Assembly (NCBI GenBank): GCA_001940645.1
Contig: MDVS01000047.1
Location: 95,933 to 159,932, forward strand
Reading direction: 5' to 3'
Origin: Candidatus Heimdallarchaeota archaeon LC_3
GTDB taxonomy: Archaea; Asgardarchaeota; Heimdallarchaeia; Hodarchaeales; LC-3
Length of the DNA: 64,000 bases
Below are positions 54,592-63,534 of this stretch, one piece after another. Made by a program: the position numbers and the translations under genes. Each line of letters begins with the position of its first letter. The first letter of the stretch is position 1. The notes under the pieces are model-generated. The model was not told the origin of the DNA. It worked only from the letters and a program-made list of their open reading frames with translations, and ran no database searches.

Positions 54592-57441
54592 ATGAGCTTT
54601 GAATTCATGGATCTTTTACTTAACAAGTATTATGCAATAATACTATCAAAAAATACTAGAATACCGGATATTGCGATTAATCTAGATCAACAAGTGAATC
54701 CTTTAACCTCTTTTTCGGCTTACACGATCAACAAAATTACTGGAACAAATCCACGGACTACTGGAGAAATAATTTGGGTTTGGCGAAAAAACTTGCTACG
54801 TGTGAGATTTTTTCAAGTCTATGGAAATAATCAACAGCTTATTCCTATTAATCCAGATAAAGTTAAGGTATTTTTTAGAAGTACAAAACATATTCTAATC
54901 AATGGTAATGTTCCTCAAAAGATTAGATCTGGAATTGGAAATTTTCTTAATGATTTTCAACTGAATATTCAAATTAAGATATTTAACAATTGTCCTTTAT
55001 GTGAAATTAATAACAGAATTACAATAATGCAAACTCAAAAATCTTTTGAGTCATTAAAAGGTTTATCCATATGTAAATCATGTTCTTTAGCTGAAATTAC
55101 TCAGGAACTTCACATTAAAGGTATTAATGTTACTCCAACTGTAAAAGCTTTTATTAACAGATTTTTATCACAAACTAATAAGATTAAGGAAATATTATCA
55201 ATATTAGATGGAAAACAAGAATTTGGGAAAGATACATTAGTATCTGAATTAACTGGAGAATCTTTACCTGACAAGCCTTTAGAATTATTTCCAAAACTAA
55301 AGAATTATATTTTGGAGAATATAAAGCGGAGAGGAATTGAATCATTACTTCCTGCTCAATATCTCTCTTTAGATGCTGGGCTTCTCAGTAATCAAGATCT
55401 TCTTATTGTTGCAGAAACATCTGCAGGAAAAACATTAATCGGAGAAATTGCTGCACTAAAAACAATAATTGGACTTAAGAAACGTGTATTATATCTTGTA
55501 CCGTTAGTAGCTTTAGCTAATACTAAATATGAATCATTTTCGAAAGCTTTCAAAGAGGAGAAATTTAAAATTGGTCTTCGTGTTGGTAGTGAACGTTTAT
55601 TAGCTCTTAAAAAGAGAAAAATACTAGCAGAAACAAAAAATTTAGACGAAAAAGATATTCTCATTGCCACATACGAAGGAATTGACCTAATTCTACGCTC
55701 TGGACAGTCCCTCAAAAATATTGGATTAGTTATAATTGATGAAATACAGACATTAGGTGAAGTGGAAGATCGCGGGCCAATTCTCGATGGATTAATAACA
55801 CGATTAAGATTACAAAAAACACCCCTTCAGATATTAGGTTTAAGTGCAACAATCGGAAATCCAAGCTTTTTAGCAAAAGAATTACAAATGAAGCTAGTTA
55901 GATATAAAGGCCGTCCAATTCCTTTAGAAATACATATATTGATGGTTCCATCAGAAGACATGAAAAAAGAAAAAATTGCTGACATTGTTGAAAAAGAACT
56001 TCAATTGAAATCGAGTTTTGGATTTAAAGGTCAAACAATGGTCTTCACAAACTCTAGAAGAAAGACCAAAGAAATTCGAGATTATCTTTTAAGTCAAAGA
56101 ATTCACACTGCAAACTACCATTCAGGGTTAGCATATGGAATTAGAAAAAATGTAGAAGAAGCATTTGATTCGGGGGACTTGGATACAGTAGTTGCTACAT
56201 ACGCATTAGGTGCAGGTGTGGATTTTCCTGCATCAACAGTAATTTTTGAATCTCTACAGATGGGGAAAGAATTATTAATAGACAGAACCAATATTTTTTT
56301 TCAGATGCAAGGACGTGCAGGAAGGTTAGGCAAACATGACAAAGGAAAAGTTGTTTTACTAGCTACTCCTTTTCCTCCTAACGCTGTTACCCAAATAAAT
56401 GAAATTGATATGGCTATGGCTTTAATCAAGTCAAAAAATCAAGACGTTCTTCCAGAATATGAAAAAAAAGTCATTGCTACTCAATTGCTTGCTACAATGG
56501 CTTATCTAAAAATAACAGAAGAAAAAGTTTTAGAAGATAGTTTTAATATGTTAGTAGGATCTACAGGCACATTTAATGATGTTTTAAACTTTTTACTCAA
56601 ATTTAAGTTAGTCACTAAAAAAGGAAGTATTATTTCTATCACTAAATTAGGAAAAGCAGGCGCTTTGTCATTTTTGACAATAGAAGAGATGGAATTAGTT
56701 TTAAAACTGATAGATAAGAGAGATTACATCGATATCGCGATACTCCTAGATCCTTTAGAAAATATTCACATTTCTTCGACCATTGTTGGTCTTCTGGAGA
56801 GAAGCTTACAAACTAGAGTAAGGACACGATTCTTTAACAGTAATATACTCGACTTAATAAATAAAATGGGTGAAAAATCTGATAAAATGGAACCAAAAGC
56901 CCTTCAAATTTTAATTTCTTGGTTTCAAATGTTTTTCAATTGTAAGTGTAAAGATAAACCCGATTGTGATTGTGGAAAAGTAAAAGTTAACAATAAGTTG
57001 ATAGAATACCGTCTGTTAGGATTATCTCCAGGTAGAATAGCAAAAAAGATAGATATTGAATATGGATTATATGTATATCCTGGAGATTTGCTACGCTGGT
57101 TAGAAAGTGTTTTATATAAACTGGAAGGAATAGAAAAGATAGCAACCGCTCTAGAACAAAATACTAAGGAGATAAGAAGGATAACACGTGCTATTCAAAT
57201 TGGAAAACCTATTGAAGATATAACTGGGCAAGATTTAGAAAGGATAAGAACTACTACTGTCCAAAAGGATACATTATCACCAAAAGGGCAAAAAATTGTT
57301 TCAAAGAATGAGCAATTCGTGATAAAAAGAACAAAGATTAAGTCCAACACCATCAATAAAGAAATGGAACTACCTCCTAATATTATAAGAGCATTAAGAT
57401 CTCATCGAAAGAAGATTAAATCAAAAAAAATTGCAGATTAA
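54592..57441 (+). CDS. Ski2-like SF2 RNA/DNA helicase with N-terminal zinc motif
   Basis: The 949-residue helicase has motif I AETSAGKT, motif Ia LVPLVALAN, motif II DEIQ, motif III LSATIG, motif V region VATYALGAGVDFPASTVIFE and motif VI QMQGRAGRLG. A Cys4 cluster (CPLC...CKSC, residues 139-163) precedes the helicase core, and a second Cys-rich insert (CKCKDKPDCDC) lies at 784-794. This resembles archaeal Ski2-like helicases such as ASH-Ski2, linked to exosome and RNase J, more than Hel308. It lies 3 kb from the exosome genes. No Shine-Dalgarno is seen. dph6 follows 14 bases downstream. Confidence 0.85.
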   Translation: MSFEFMDLLLNKYYAIILSKNTRIPDIAINLDQQVNPLTSFSAYTINKITGTNPRTTGEIIWVWRKNLLRVRFFQVYGNNQQLIPINPDKVKVFFRSTKHILINGNVPQKIRSGIGNFLNDFQLNIQIKIFNNCPLCEINNRITIMQTQKSFESLKGLSICKSCSLAEITQELHIKGINVTPTVKAFINRFLSQTNKIKEILSILDGKQEFGKDTLVSELTGESLPDKPLELFPKLKNYILENIKRRGIESLLPAQYLSLDAGLLSNQDLLIVAETSAGKTLIGEIAALKTIIGLKKRVLYLVPLVALANTKYESFSKAFKEEKFKIGLRVGSERLLALKKRKILAETKNLDEKDILIATYEGIDLILRSGQSLKNIGLVIIDEIQTLGEVEDRGPILDGLITRLRLQKTPLQILGLSATIGNPSFLAKELQMKLVRYKGRPIPLEIHILMVPSEDMKKEKIADIVEKELQLKSSFGFKGQTMVFTNSRRKTKEIRDYLLSQRIHTANYHSGLAYGIRKNVEEAFDSGDLDTVVATYALGAGVDFPASTVIFESLQMGKELLIDRTNIFFQMQGRAGRLGKHDKGKVVLLATPFPPNAVTQINEIDMAMALIKSKNQDVLPEYEKKVIATQLLATMAYLKITEEKVLEDSFNMLVGSTGTFNDVLNFLLKFKLVTKKGSIISITKLGKAGALSFLTIEEMELVLKLIDKRDYIDIAILLDPLENIHISSTIVGLLERSLQTRVRTRFFNSNILDLINKMGEKSDKMEPKALQILISWFQMFFNCKCKDKPDCDCGKVKVNNKLIEYRLLGLSPGRIAKKIDIEYGLYVYPGDLLRWLESVLYKLEGIEKIATALEQNTKEIRRITRAIQIGKPIEDITGQDLERIRTTTVQKDTLSPKGQKIVSKNEQFVIKRTKIKSNTINKEMELPPNIIRALRSHRKKIKSKKIAD

Positions 57442-57454
57442 ATGGAATTAAAAA

Positions 57455-58123
57455 ATGAAAGTAGCAGTTCTTGTCTCGGGGGGAAAAGATTCAACATTCA
57501 CATTGTGGCTGGCCCTTCACCAATATGATGTTATATATTTAGTAGCTGTTCTCTCTGGAAAAGAGTCAACACTATTTCAATACCAGAAAAAACCGTACAT
57601 TGAAGCATTTAGTCAAGCAGTTCAAATTCCAATAAAAATTATCGAAGTCATTGACGAAAAAGAAGAATTACCCATATTGGAAAACGGATTAAAAGATATT
57701 AAGGTTGAAGCTATATTAATAGGAGGATTATTGTCTGAATACCAACGATCAAAGTTTAATTCAGTTGCTATGAATATCGGAATTCCCTGTTATGCACCTA
57801 TATGGAGAAAGAACCAAAAAATGCTTTTACAAGAAATGATTAGCCACGATTTTAAAATAATATTAAGTTTAGTTGCTGGAGTAGGATTTAAAGAAAATGA
57901 TGTAGGAGCAGAAATAACACCACAATTTCTAAATAAATTAGAACAACTGAATACTAAGTTTGGTATTAGTTTGGGGGGAGAAGGAGGAGAATACGAAACT
58001 CTTGTACTAGATGCTCCTTTTTTTAAGAAAAAAATAGAAATTGTTGAAAAAGAAGTAATATTTGATGAGAAAAGATTACATGGTTATCTTGAAATTAAGG
58101 AAACCAAATTAATTGAAAAATAA
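57455..58123 (+). CDS. dph6: Diphthine-ammonia ligase Dph6-like ATP-PPase
   Basis: The 222-residue enzyme amidates diphthine on elongation factor 2 in the last step of diphthamide synthesis. The N-terminal PP-loop VLVSGGKDSTFTLW binds ATP, and the late motif GEGGEYETLVLDAPFF is diagnostic. The length fits the archaeal stand-alone ATP-PPase form. The gene starts 14 bases after the helicase stop and is probably in its operon. A poly-T tract follows. Confidence 0.92.
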   Translation: MKVAVLVSGGKDSTFTLWLALHQYDVIYLVAVLSGKESTLFQYQKKPYIEAFSQAVQIPIKIIEVIDEKEELPILENGLKDIKVEAILIGGLLSEYQRSKFNSVAMNIGIPCYAPIWRKNQKMLLQEMISHDFKIILSLVAGVGFKENDVGAEITPQFLNKLEQLNTKFGISLGGEGGEYETLVLDAPFFKKKIEIVEKEVIFDEKRLHGYLEIKETKLIEK

Positions 58124-58139
58124 AAAAGATTATTTATTA

Positions 58140-58148
58140 TTTTTTTTT
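58140..58148 (+). terminator. Poly-T terminator after dph6
   Basis: Nine T residues in TTATTTTTTTTTATT occur 17 bases past the dph6 stop, typical of archaeal U-tract termination of the helicase-dph6 transcript. Confidence 0.45.
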
Positions 58149-58319
58149 ATTAAGAACCTTTGAATTAATCCTTATATGAAATTTCAAAATAAACGTTTTT
58201 GTTACTTCTAACAGTAAGAAAAATGATCTTAAATATTAATCAAAGATGTTATTAAAAATTATAACAAATAATATTTTGGGATTTATAAAATCAAATGTTC
58301 CTAATTTTTATAATAGGAT

Positions 58320-58460
58320 CGGCTCCGAGGGGAATTTCAGAACAATACAATTTTTTATTGTTAATTTGAACCCCCGACCTACAGCTGTCTCTAATGTAAT
58401 ATTCAGAATTGAATTTTATCTTAGGAGGCTGTTGTCCTATCCAAACTGGACTACGGAACC
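58320..58460 (-). tRNA. tRNA-Arg (CCU), introns at 37/38 and in the T-loop
   Basis: Acceptor GGTTCCG pairs with CGGAGCC (one G-U), discriminator G at 58320. D-arm GTCC-AGTTTGGATA-GGAC; anticodon stem ACAGC/GCTGT with loop CTCCTA-A, anticodon CCU. A 35-base intron sits at the canonical 37/38 site. The T-arm reads GGGGG-TTCAAAT, then a 31-base insertion containing AACAAT/ATTGTT, then CCCCT. Removing both leaves exactly 75 bases with every stem paired. CCA is not encoded. A second tRNA-Arg gene lies 16 bases upstream on the same strand. Confidence 0.85.
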
Positions 58461-58476
58461 ATTTAAATTTAATTAA

Positions 58477-58579
58477 CGGCTCCGGAGGGATTTGAACCCC
58501 CGACATTCTGCTTAGAAGGCAGACGCCCATTCAGGAGTAATTAATTTTTATCTACTTATCCTGGCTAGGCTACGGAGCC
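58477..58579 (-). tRNA. tRNA-Arg (UCU), intron in the D-loop
   Basis: Acceptor GGCTCCG/CGGAGCC, discriminator G at 58477. D-stem GCCT/GGGC; anticodon stem TCTGC/GCAGA with loop CTTCTAA, anticodon UCU; T-arm GGGGG-TTCAAAT-CCCTC. The D-loop begins AGCCAGGATA, as in normal archaeal tRNA-Arg, then carries 28 extra bases before GGGC. The insertion forms AGTA/TACT and CAGG/CCTG helices with three-base bulges (ATA and AAT), a relaxed bulge-helix-bulge splice motif. Removal gives 75 bases. No intron is present at 37/38. CCA is not encoded. Confidence 0.88.
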
Positions 58580-58760
58580 TGATTCACTCTTATTTTGGAG
58601 TATTTTCAGAAGATTTATCTTTTATGGACTAATTGTGATTTCGCATATAGAAATTTTTTTCTATCGATTCTCCTATATGTTGCTGGTAAACCTAATCTAC
58701 TCTCGTCTGATGATCCGAGATTGTTTTGATTTACAAATTTACTAAATTCTAAAAAAAGAC

Positions 58761-58973
58761 TTAAGAACCTTTATCAATCCATTTTCTATAATCATTTCGT
58801 CTTTTTTCTTTTTCGTCAATCTCTTCTGCATATTTGGAGTCCCAAATTTCCGCATCTCTTTTTTCACGGGCTTTATCTAGTTCATGTTTCCTATAGCTTA
58901 CGCCACATGATTCACAAACATAGAATGGGTTATGCCACTTAACTTTTCCACCACATTCAAGACAAGTCGGGAT
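58761..58973 (-). CDS. Small zinc-ribbon protein without canonical start
   Basis: A frame of about 70 codons encodes PTCLECGGKVKWHNPFYVCESCG, a clean Cys4 zinc ribbon, followed by a charged helix (KHELDKAREKRDAEIW...AEEIDEKEKRRNDYRKW) and TAA. No ATG, GTG or TTG exists in frame after the preceding stop. ATC at 58973 would give MPTCLECGG, parallel to the MPICxICG start of the coiled-coil paralogs, and lies seven bases after GGATG. GTA at 58979 is the alternative. The composition strongly suggests a real gene; the role may be nucleic-acid or protein binding. Confidence 0.65.
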   Translation of the reverse strand: MPTCLECGGKVKWHNPFYVCESCGVSYRKHELDKAREKRDAEIWDSKYAEEIDEKEKRRNDYRKWIDKGS

Positions 58974-59150
58974 ATCTACACATCCAAAGTATTTGTTACA
59001 TTTTTATTATTTTTAGATATTAAATATTATATGTTATCTCTAATATCTTAATTATTCTCATTTTTAAATATTTATATTTACTTACAGATATAATTAGTTG
59101 AGACAATCTCTATTCCTAGTATTACTTGTTCAAAAACATGAAGTAGATGT

Positions 59151-59666
59151 ATGAAATCTTATTTTACTTGGGAGAATTATGGTATTTTTCATTTTGCCGG
59201 TGCTCCAGACTCAGGTTTTCTCAGAGACATTAAACTTTATACTCAAGAATTGTTAGAAAATAAAACAATTTTTTGGTTTGATTTTCCAAATAGATTTTCT
59301 TCTTATAGCTTTGAGAAAACAAAACATTTAGATTCTCTATACGTTTTTCAACCAGATAGTTTAGACACAAGTGTTGCTATTATTGATAATTTAGAATACA
59401 GATATTTCATCTCTTCTCCCAAAATTATTCCTTATCTTATTATTGCAGACTTTCCATTTTGGTATAGTCTTCAGACTGGTGTTAAAAAACCAGTTCTAAC
59501 TAAATTAGCCTTTATTATATCATGGTTGTCTTCTTATAGTATCAAATATAAGTTAAAAGTTCTCGTTGTTAATGAATTAAGAATTGATATCGAAAGTGGC
59601 TCTGTTAAACCTTATCTTGATTTTTTAATTCATCGCTATACTACAGAGAACTATTATAAAGAGTGA
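59151..59666 (+). CDS. Unknown protein, possibly a degenerate RecA-fold ATPase
   Basis: The 171-residue protein resembles the layout of short RecA/RadB-type proteins: an early strand and loop (GIFHFAGAPDSGFLRDI), an edge strand (TIFWFDFPNRFS), LDSLYVFQPDSLDTSVAIIDNL in the middle, a PYLIIADFPFWY strand where Walker B would be, and a late LKVLVVNELRID. The Walker A position reads GAPDSGFL and lacks GKT/GKS, so ATP binding is doubtful. It may be a pseudo-ATPase partner. No Shine-Dalgarno is visible. It is monocistronic. Confidence 0.55.
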   Translation: MKSYFTWENYGIFHFAGAPDSGFLRDIKLYTQELLENKTIFWFDFPNRFSSYSFEKTKHLDSLYVFQPDSLDTSVAIIDNLEYRYFISSPKIIPYLIIADFPFWYSLQTGVKKPVLTKLAFIISWLSSYSIKYKLKVLVVNELRIDIESGSVKPYLDFLIHRYTTENYYKE

Positions 59667-59866
59667 AGGTTAAGAAAAAAGAAATTATTTTAAAATTCGA
59701 TTTTGAACTACAAGCAAATAGATTCGTTTGTTGTGACGTAGATAAAATTTTTCAAATTTTCAAAAACACTTTTACCAATTCAGTTTATTAGGGAATTCTA
59801 AAGAAAAATATTTGAGAAAAATCCCAAAAGAAGAAATTTAAGATTGTTGAATAGAAACATATTTTC

Positions 59867-62800
59867 TTAGCTTGTTGTTTCTAAAATCAAACTTGGTTTA
59901 ATTACCATGGATTGTAATTCTTGTAAAAGTAGTTTGAATGCATACGAAACAGCGATTTTACTTATGCTTGTATCTGATGATTGACAAACTTTACAACTTG
60001 TTTGACCAGTTCTAACATTGTGGTCAGCAATTAATCCACAAGTTTCACAAATATAGATCTCAATTTTATCAGATTCTTCTAATAACCGCTCTTTAAGTAA
60101 TAATGCGGCACCATGACCGATTATACAATCTCTTTCCATTTCTCCGAATCGTAATCCACCCTCCCGAGCACGTCCCTCAGTTGGTTGTCTGGTTAAAATC
60201 TGAACAGGACCTCGGGCACGAGCATGAATCTTATCTGCGACCAGATGGTGTAACTTCTGATAATATGTTGGACCAATAAAAATTCTACTTGGCATTTTTT
60301 CTCCAGTTATACCATCATACATAACAGATTCAGCATAAGGATGAAATCCAAGCTCCAATAATCGTTGACTCACCTCATCCGGGCTAGGCGATTCGAATAA
60401 TGTGGCATCAAATTGTTTTCCTTCTTGAGCTGCAATTAACGCAGCCATACATTCAAGAACCTGACCAATAGTCATCCGATTAGGAATAGCATGTGGATTA
60501 ATTATTAAATCGGGGATAATACCTTCTTCAGTAAAAGGAAGATCTTCAGAATCAATTATTGCACCGATAACACCCTTTTGACCGTGTCGAGATGCGAATT
60601 TATCTCCTAACTCAGGGATCCGTTGATCCCTGATTTTGACCTTTACAAGCTTGTTTCCTTCATTTGTTTCAGTGATAAGCGCAGAATCAACAACTCCTTC
60701 TTCTCCATGGCGCATTGACAGAGATGACTCACGACGTTGAGGTTCAGGACGTTCCAGCTCAATATATTCTTCTAAGAAACGAGGTCTTGAAGTCCTACCG
60801 ACTAAAACATCACCCCCACGTACTTCTATTTCTGGTTCAATGATTCCATCGAATTCAGAAAGATGTCGATAAACTTCGGCTGCACGGTAACCGCGAACAC
60901 CTTTTGTAGGAATCTCAAATTTGTCTTCTTGTCCACCCATATATTTTTTCTCTTCAGCATTGTAAGAACGGAAGAAATGACTTCTAAATAATCCTCTCTG
61001 AATACTTGATCTGTTAAACACAATAGCATCCTGAATATTCCAGCCTTGAAAAGAAATAACACCTACAATTGAATTCTGTCCAGCAGGTCTGGAATTAAAC
61101 CCTATAAGTTCCATTGCTTTATTACCAACTAAGGGAATTTGTGGATTCTGGAGTATATGAGCACGACGATCAGCTCGGTATTTGAAATTACTGGCGTATA
61201 ATCCTAAAGCTTGTTTAATCATTCCAGCTTCATAAGTATTACGTGGACTCTGATTATGTTCAGCAAAAGGAATAACAGATGTAGCAATACCCAAAATGGA
61301 TGATGCAGTAATCTCCATATGAGTATGTTCAGGAGTAAGATCTTCAACATTAATTGCTATATAAGCGTTTTCTTCTTCTTCAGCATCAAGAAATTCAATG
61401 ACACCGTCTTTTTCTAAAAACTCCAAGAAAGTGCGCTCACCACGTTTAACACGTTCGACATGCTCCTTTTTAACGAGTGGTTTCGAATCCCTACAAATGA
61501 TTAAAGGCCGACGCACACGTCCACCATCAGTGTTAATTGATATGATATTATCTTCAGCATAAAATGTAACATTAATTTCGTTGCTGATTTTAGCAGCTCT
61601 GCGTGCTCCCCTTATAGTCTCATGAAGTCCTTTTTCTCTAGTAGTAGCAATAAATTTACCATTAACAAAGATTTTAATCCCTTTATGATCAATTTCTTTT
61701 TCAACTTTGATTATGGGTAGATTGTAAATATAATTAATTATTTCTTCTTCATCGCATCCAGAACTAATATAAGCCTGTAAAGCTAAATTCTTTACAAGAC
61801 CACAATTAGGCCCTTCAGGCGTTTCATTTGGGCAAATTTTCCCCCAATGAGTTGAATGAAGATCACGAGCCTCAAAGTGTGCTTGAGAACGAATTAACGG
61901 AGAAATAACTCTTCGCAGGTTAGAATAAGTTGACATATAATTTGTTCTGTCTAGGAGTTGACTAACTCCCGCTTTTCCTCCTACCCAATTTCCTGTTGCA
62001 AGAGCGTGTCTTACACGTTCTGTAATAACATCTGCTCTCATGGCTACTTTAAGATTAGGAGTTTTCCCTCTTTTTGCATTCTTTTCAAGTTGATATTTGA
62101 TATCACGATAAAGTGATTTGAAAGCAACTCTGAATAGAGAGGTTAGCATTTCACCAGCTAATTTTAACCTTTTATTTGCATAATGATCTTTATCATCAGG
62201 TGGTTTTTCTTTCAATTCAAGTTCTATGACACGTAATGCCATATCCGCCAAGAAAATTGCTTTTGTAGGTCGATCACTCTCTTTTGTACCGATATGAGGA
62301 AGTAAATAATGGTCTATTACATGTTTAGCACGGATAACACGATATTGCTGTGTTTGACCTACTGCAACACGTTTACCGATAAAATCAAGAGCTTCTTCTT
62401 GAGATAGAATTTCATTTGATTGTAAGAGAGAGGGAGTTAGTGCTAAAAGAATATCTTCACTATCAGATATGAGATTAGCAATATCTGCATCAGAATCAAC
62501 TCCTAAAGCTTTCATTAAAACTCCAAAAGGTAAAGGTCGTGGAACAGAAAAGAAATTGACCGTTAATTTTCTATCAGTTCGTCTCTCGACTGTTACTAAT
62601 GATCTGAACCCCGCAATGGTTGAGAAAATTTTTGCACTTGAACTGATAGGCCCTCCTTTTCTACCATGATCAATTAATACTCTATTAGACACAAGGTATT
62701 CCTGAGTAACAATTACTCTTTCAGATCCATTAATAATAAAGTAACCACCTGGATCACGTGGATCTTCCCCTAATTCAATTAATTCTTCTTCAGTTTTTTT

Positions 62801-63235
62801 ACTTAACGGACACTTTTTACTTTTGAGCATAACTGGTAATCTACCTATATATGCTTTTACAACTTTGTCCTCTTTTTCAAGTCCATCTTCGACTAGTATT
62901 GGTTTCATGACTAATTGTAAGGGAACAGAATAAATTAAATTACGTATTCTTGCTTCCGAAGGGTAAATAGGTCTTTCTGAACCATCTGCCTCTCTAATAG
63001 ATGGTTGTCCAACTTCAATACCTAATAGCTTAACGTAATAACCCTCTATATCTGGTGTGATCTTACCAATTTCAGCTACAACATTATTTAATTGATTATC
63101 AAAAAAATCGTTAAAAGATGAGATGTGTTGTTGCACGAGTCCGATTTCACGAACCATTTTATCAAATAAAAGCCACCGATCGGCTAAAGTAATAGTATCC
63201 TGTATATTTTTTCCTTTTTTATCGCCTTTTGTCAA
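59867..63235 (-). CDS. rpoB: DNA-directed RNA polymerase subunit B (unsplit)
   Basis: The 1122-residue second-largest RNA polymerase subunit is a single polypeptide; several euryarchaeal groups instead split it into B-prime and B-double-prime. Conserved blocks include GGYFIINGSERVIV, HWGKICPNETPEGPNCGLVKNLAL, GYNSRPAGQN-like GFNSRPAGQNSIVGV, MSMRHGEEG-like LSMRHGEEGVVD, KFASRHGQKGV and GGLRFGEMERDCIIGHGAA. The C-terminal zinc site is CETCGL...CKVC. The TTG start has GAGGAGT seven bases upstream. No other polymerase subunit is adjacent in the window. Confidence 0.98.
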   Translation of the reverse strand: MTKGDKKGKNIQDTITLADRWLLFDKMVREIGLVQQHISSFNDFFDNQLNNVVAEIGKITPDIEGYYVKLLGIEVGQPSIREADGSERPIYPSEARIRNLIYSVPLQLVMKPILVEDGLEKEDKVVKAYIGRLPVMLKSKKCPLSKKTEEELIELGEDPRDPGGYFIINGSERVIVTQEYLVSNRVLIDHGRKGGPISSSAKIFSTIAGFRSLVTVERRTDRKLTVNFFSVPRPLPFGVLMKALGVDSDADIANLISDSEDILLALTPSLLQSNEILSQEEALDFIGKRVAVGQTQQYRVIRAKHVIDHYLLPHIGTKESDRPTKAIFLADMALRVIELELKEKPPDDKDHYANKRLKLAGEMLTSLFRVAFKSLYRDIKYQLEKNAKRGKTPNLKVAMRADVITERVRHALATGNWVGGKAGVSQLLDRTNYMSTYSNLRRVISPLIRSQAHFEARDLHSTHWGKICPNETPEGPNCGLVKNLALQAYISSGCDEEEIINYIYNLPIIKVEKEIDHKGIKIFVNGKFIATTREKGLHETIRGARRAAKISNEINVTFYAEDNIISINTDGGRVRRPLIICRDSKPLVKKEHVERVKRGERTFLEFLEKDGVIEFLDAEEEENAYIAINVEDLTPEHTHMEITASSILGIATSVIPFAEHNQSPRNTYEAGMIKQALGLYASNFKYRADRRAHILQNPQIPLVGNKAMELIGFNSRPAGQNSIVGVISFQGWNIQDAIVFNRSSIQRGLFRSHFFRSYNAEEKKYMGGQEDKFEIPTKGVRGYRAAEVYRHLSEFDGIIEPEIEVRGGDVLVGRTSRPRFLEEYIELERPEPQRRESSLSMRHGEEGVVDSALITETNEGNKLVKVKIRDQRIPELGDKFASRHGQKGVIGAIIDSEDLPFTEEGIIPDLIINPHAIPNRMTIGQVLECMAALIAAQEGKQFDATLFESPSPDEVSQRLLELGFHPYAESVMYDGITGEKMPSRIFIGPTYYQKLHHLVADKIHARARGPVQILTRQPTEGRAREGGLRFGEMERDCIIGHGAALLLKERLLEESDKIEIYICETCGLIADHNVRTGQTSCKVCQSSDTSISKIAVSYAFKLLLQELQSMVIKPSLILETTS

Positions 63236-63534
63236 TAATATTACTCCTCAAATTTTTGTTGTTCAACAATGCGAGAGTACCCTGTCTAAATTTTTATTAA
63301 AATATGAACAGGAGAAGATTTTGAATTAAACGTGAATGCCACCATATAAATAGGATGTGCGTTCAGATTTGAACATCTTTTTTGATCTTATTTATGTTAC
63401 TTAGCTACAGAATAAACGCTTTCCATTTATTAACAAATATTATTTTATAAGAAAGATATTAACTGGAAATTTTTTTTTTTTTAAAGCAAAAAGAACAACA
63501 AATTACTTTCTGATGTGTATGATAAATACATTTT
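63236..63534. other. Intergenic region upstream of rpoB
   Basis: About 300 AT-rich bases between the DUF126 gene and rpoB on the same strand. It contains a 14-base A/T homopolymer stretch near 63470 that could terminate the upstream transcript. A TATA-like element for rpoB (CACCATATAAATAGG near 63340) reads on the plus strand but is nearly symmetrical. No gene is seen. Confidence 0.4.

Noticed and set aside
58246..58530. Open frames on both strands over 58246-58530
   Set aside because: They overlap two well-formed tRNA-Arg genes and their introns and have no protein-like pattern.
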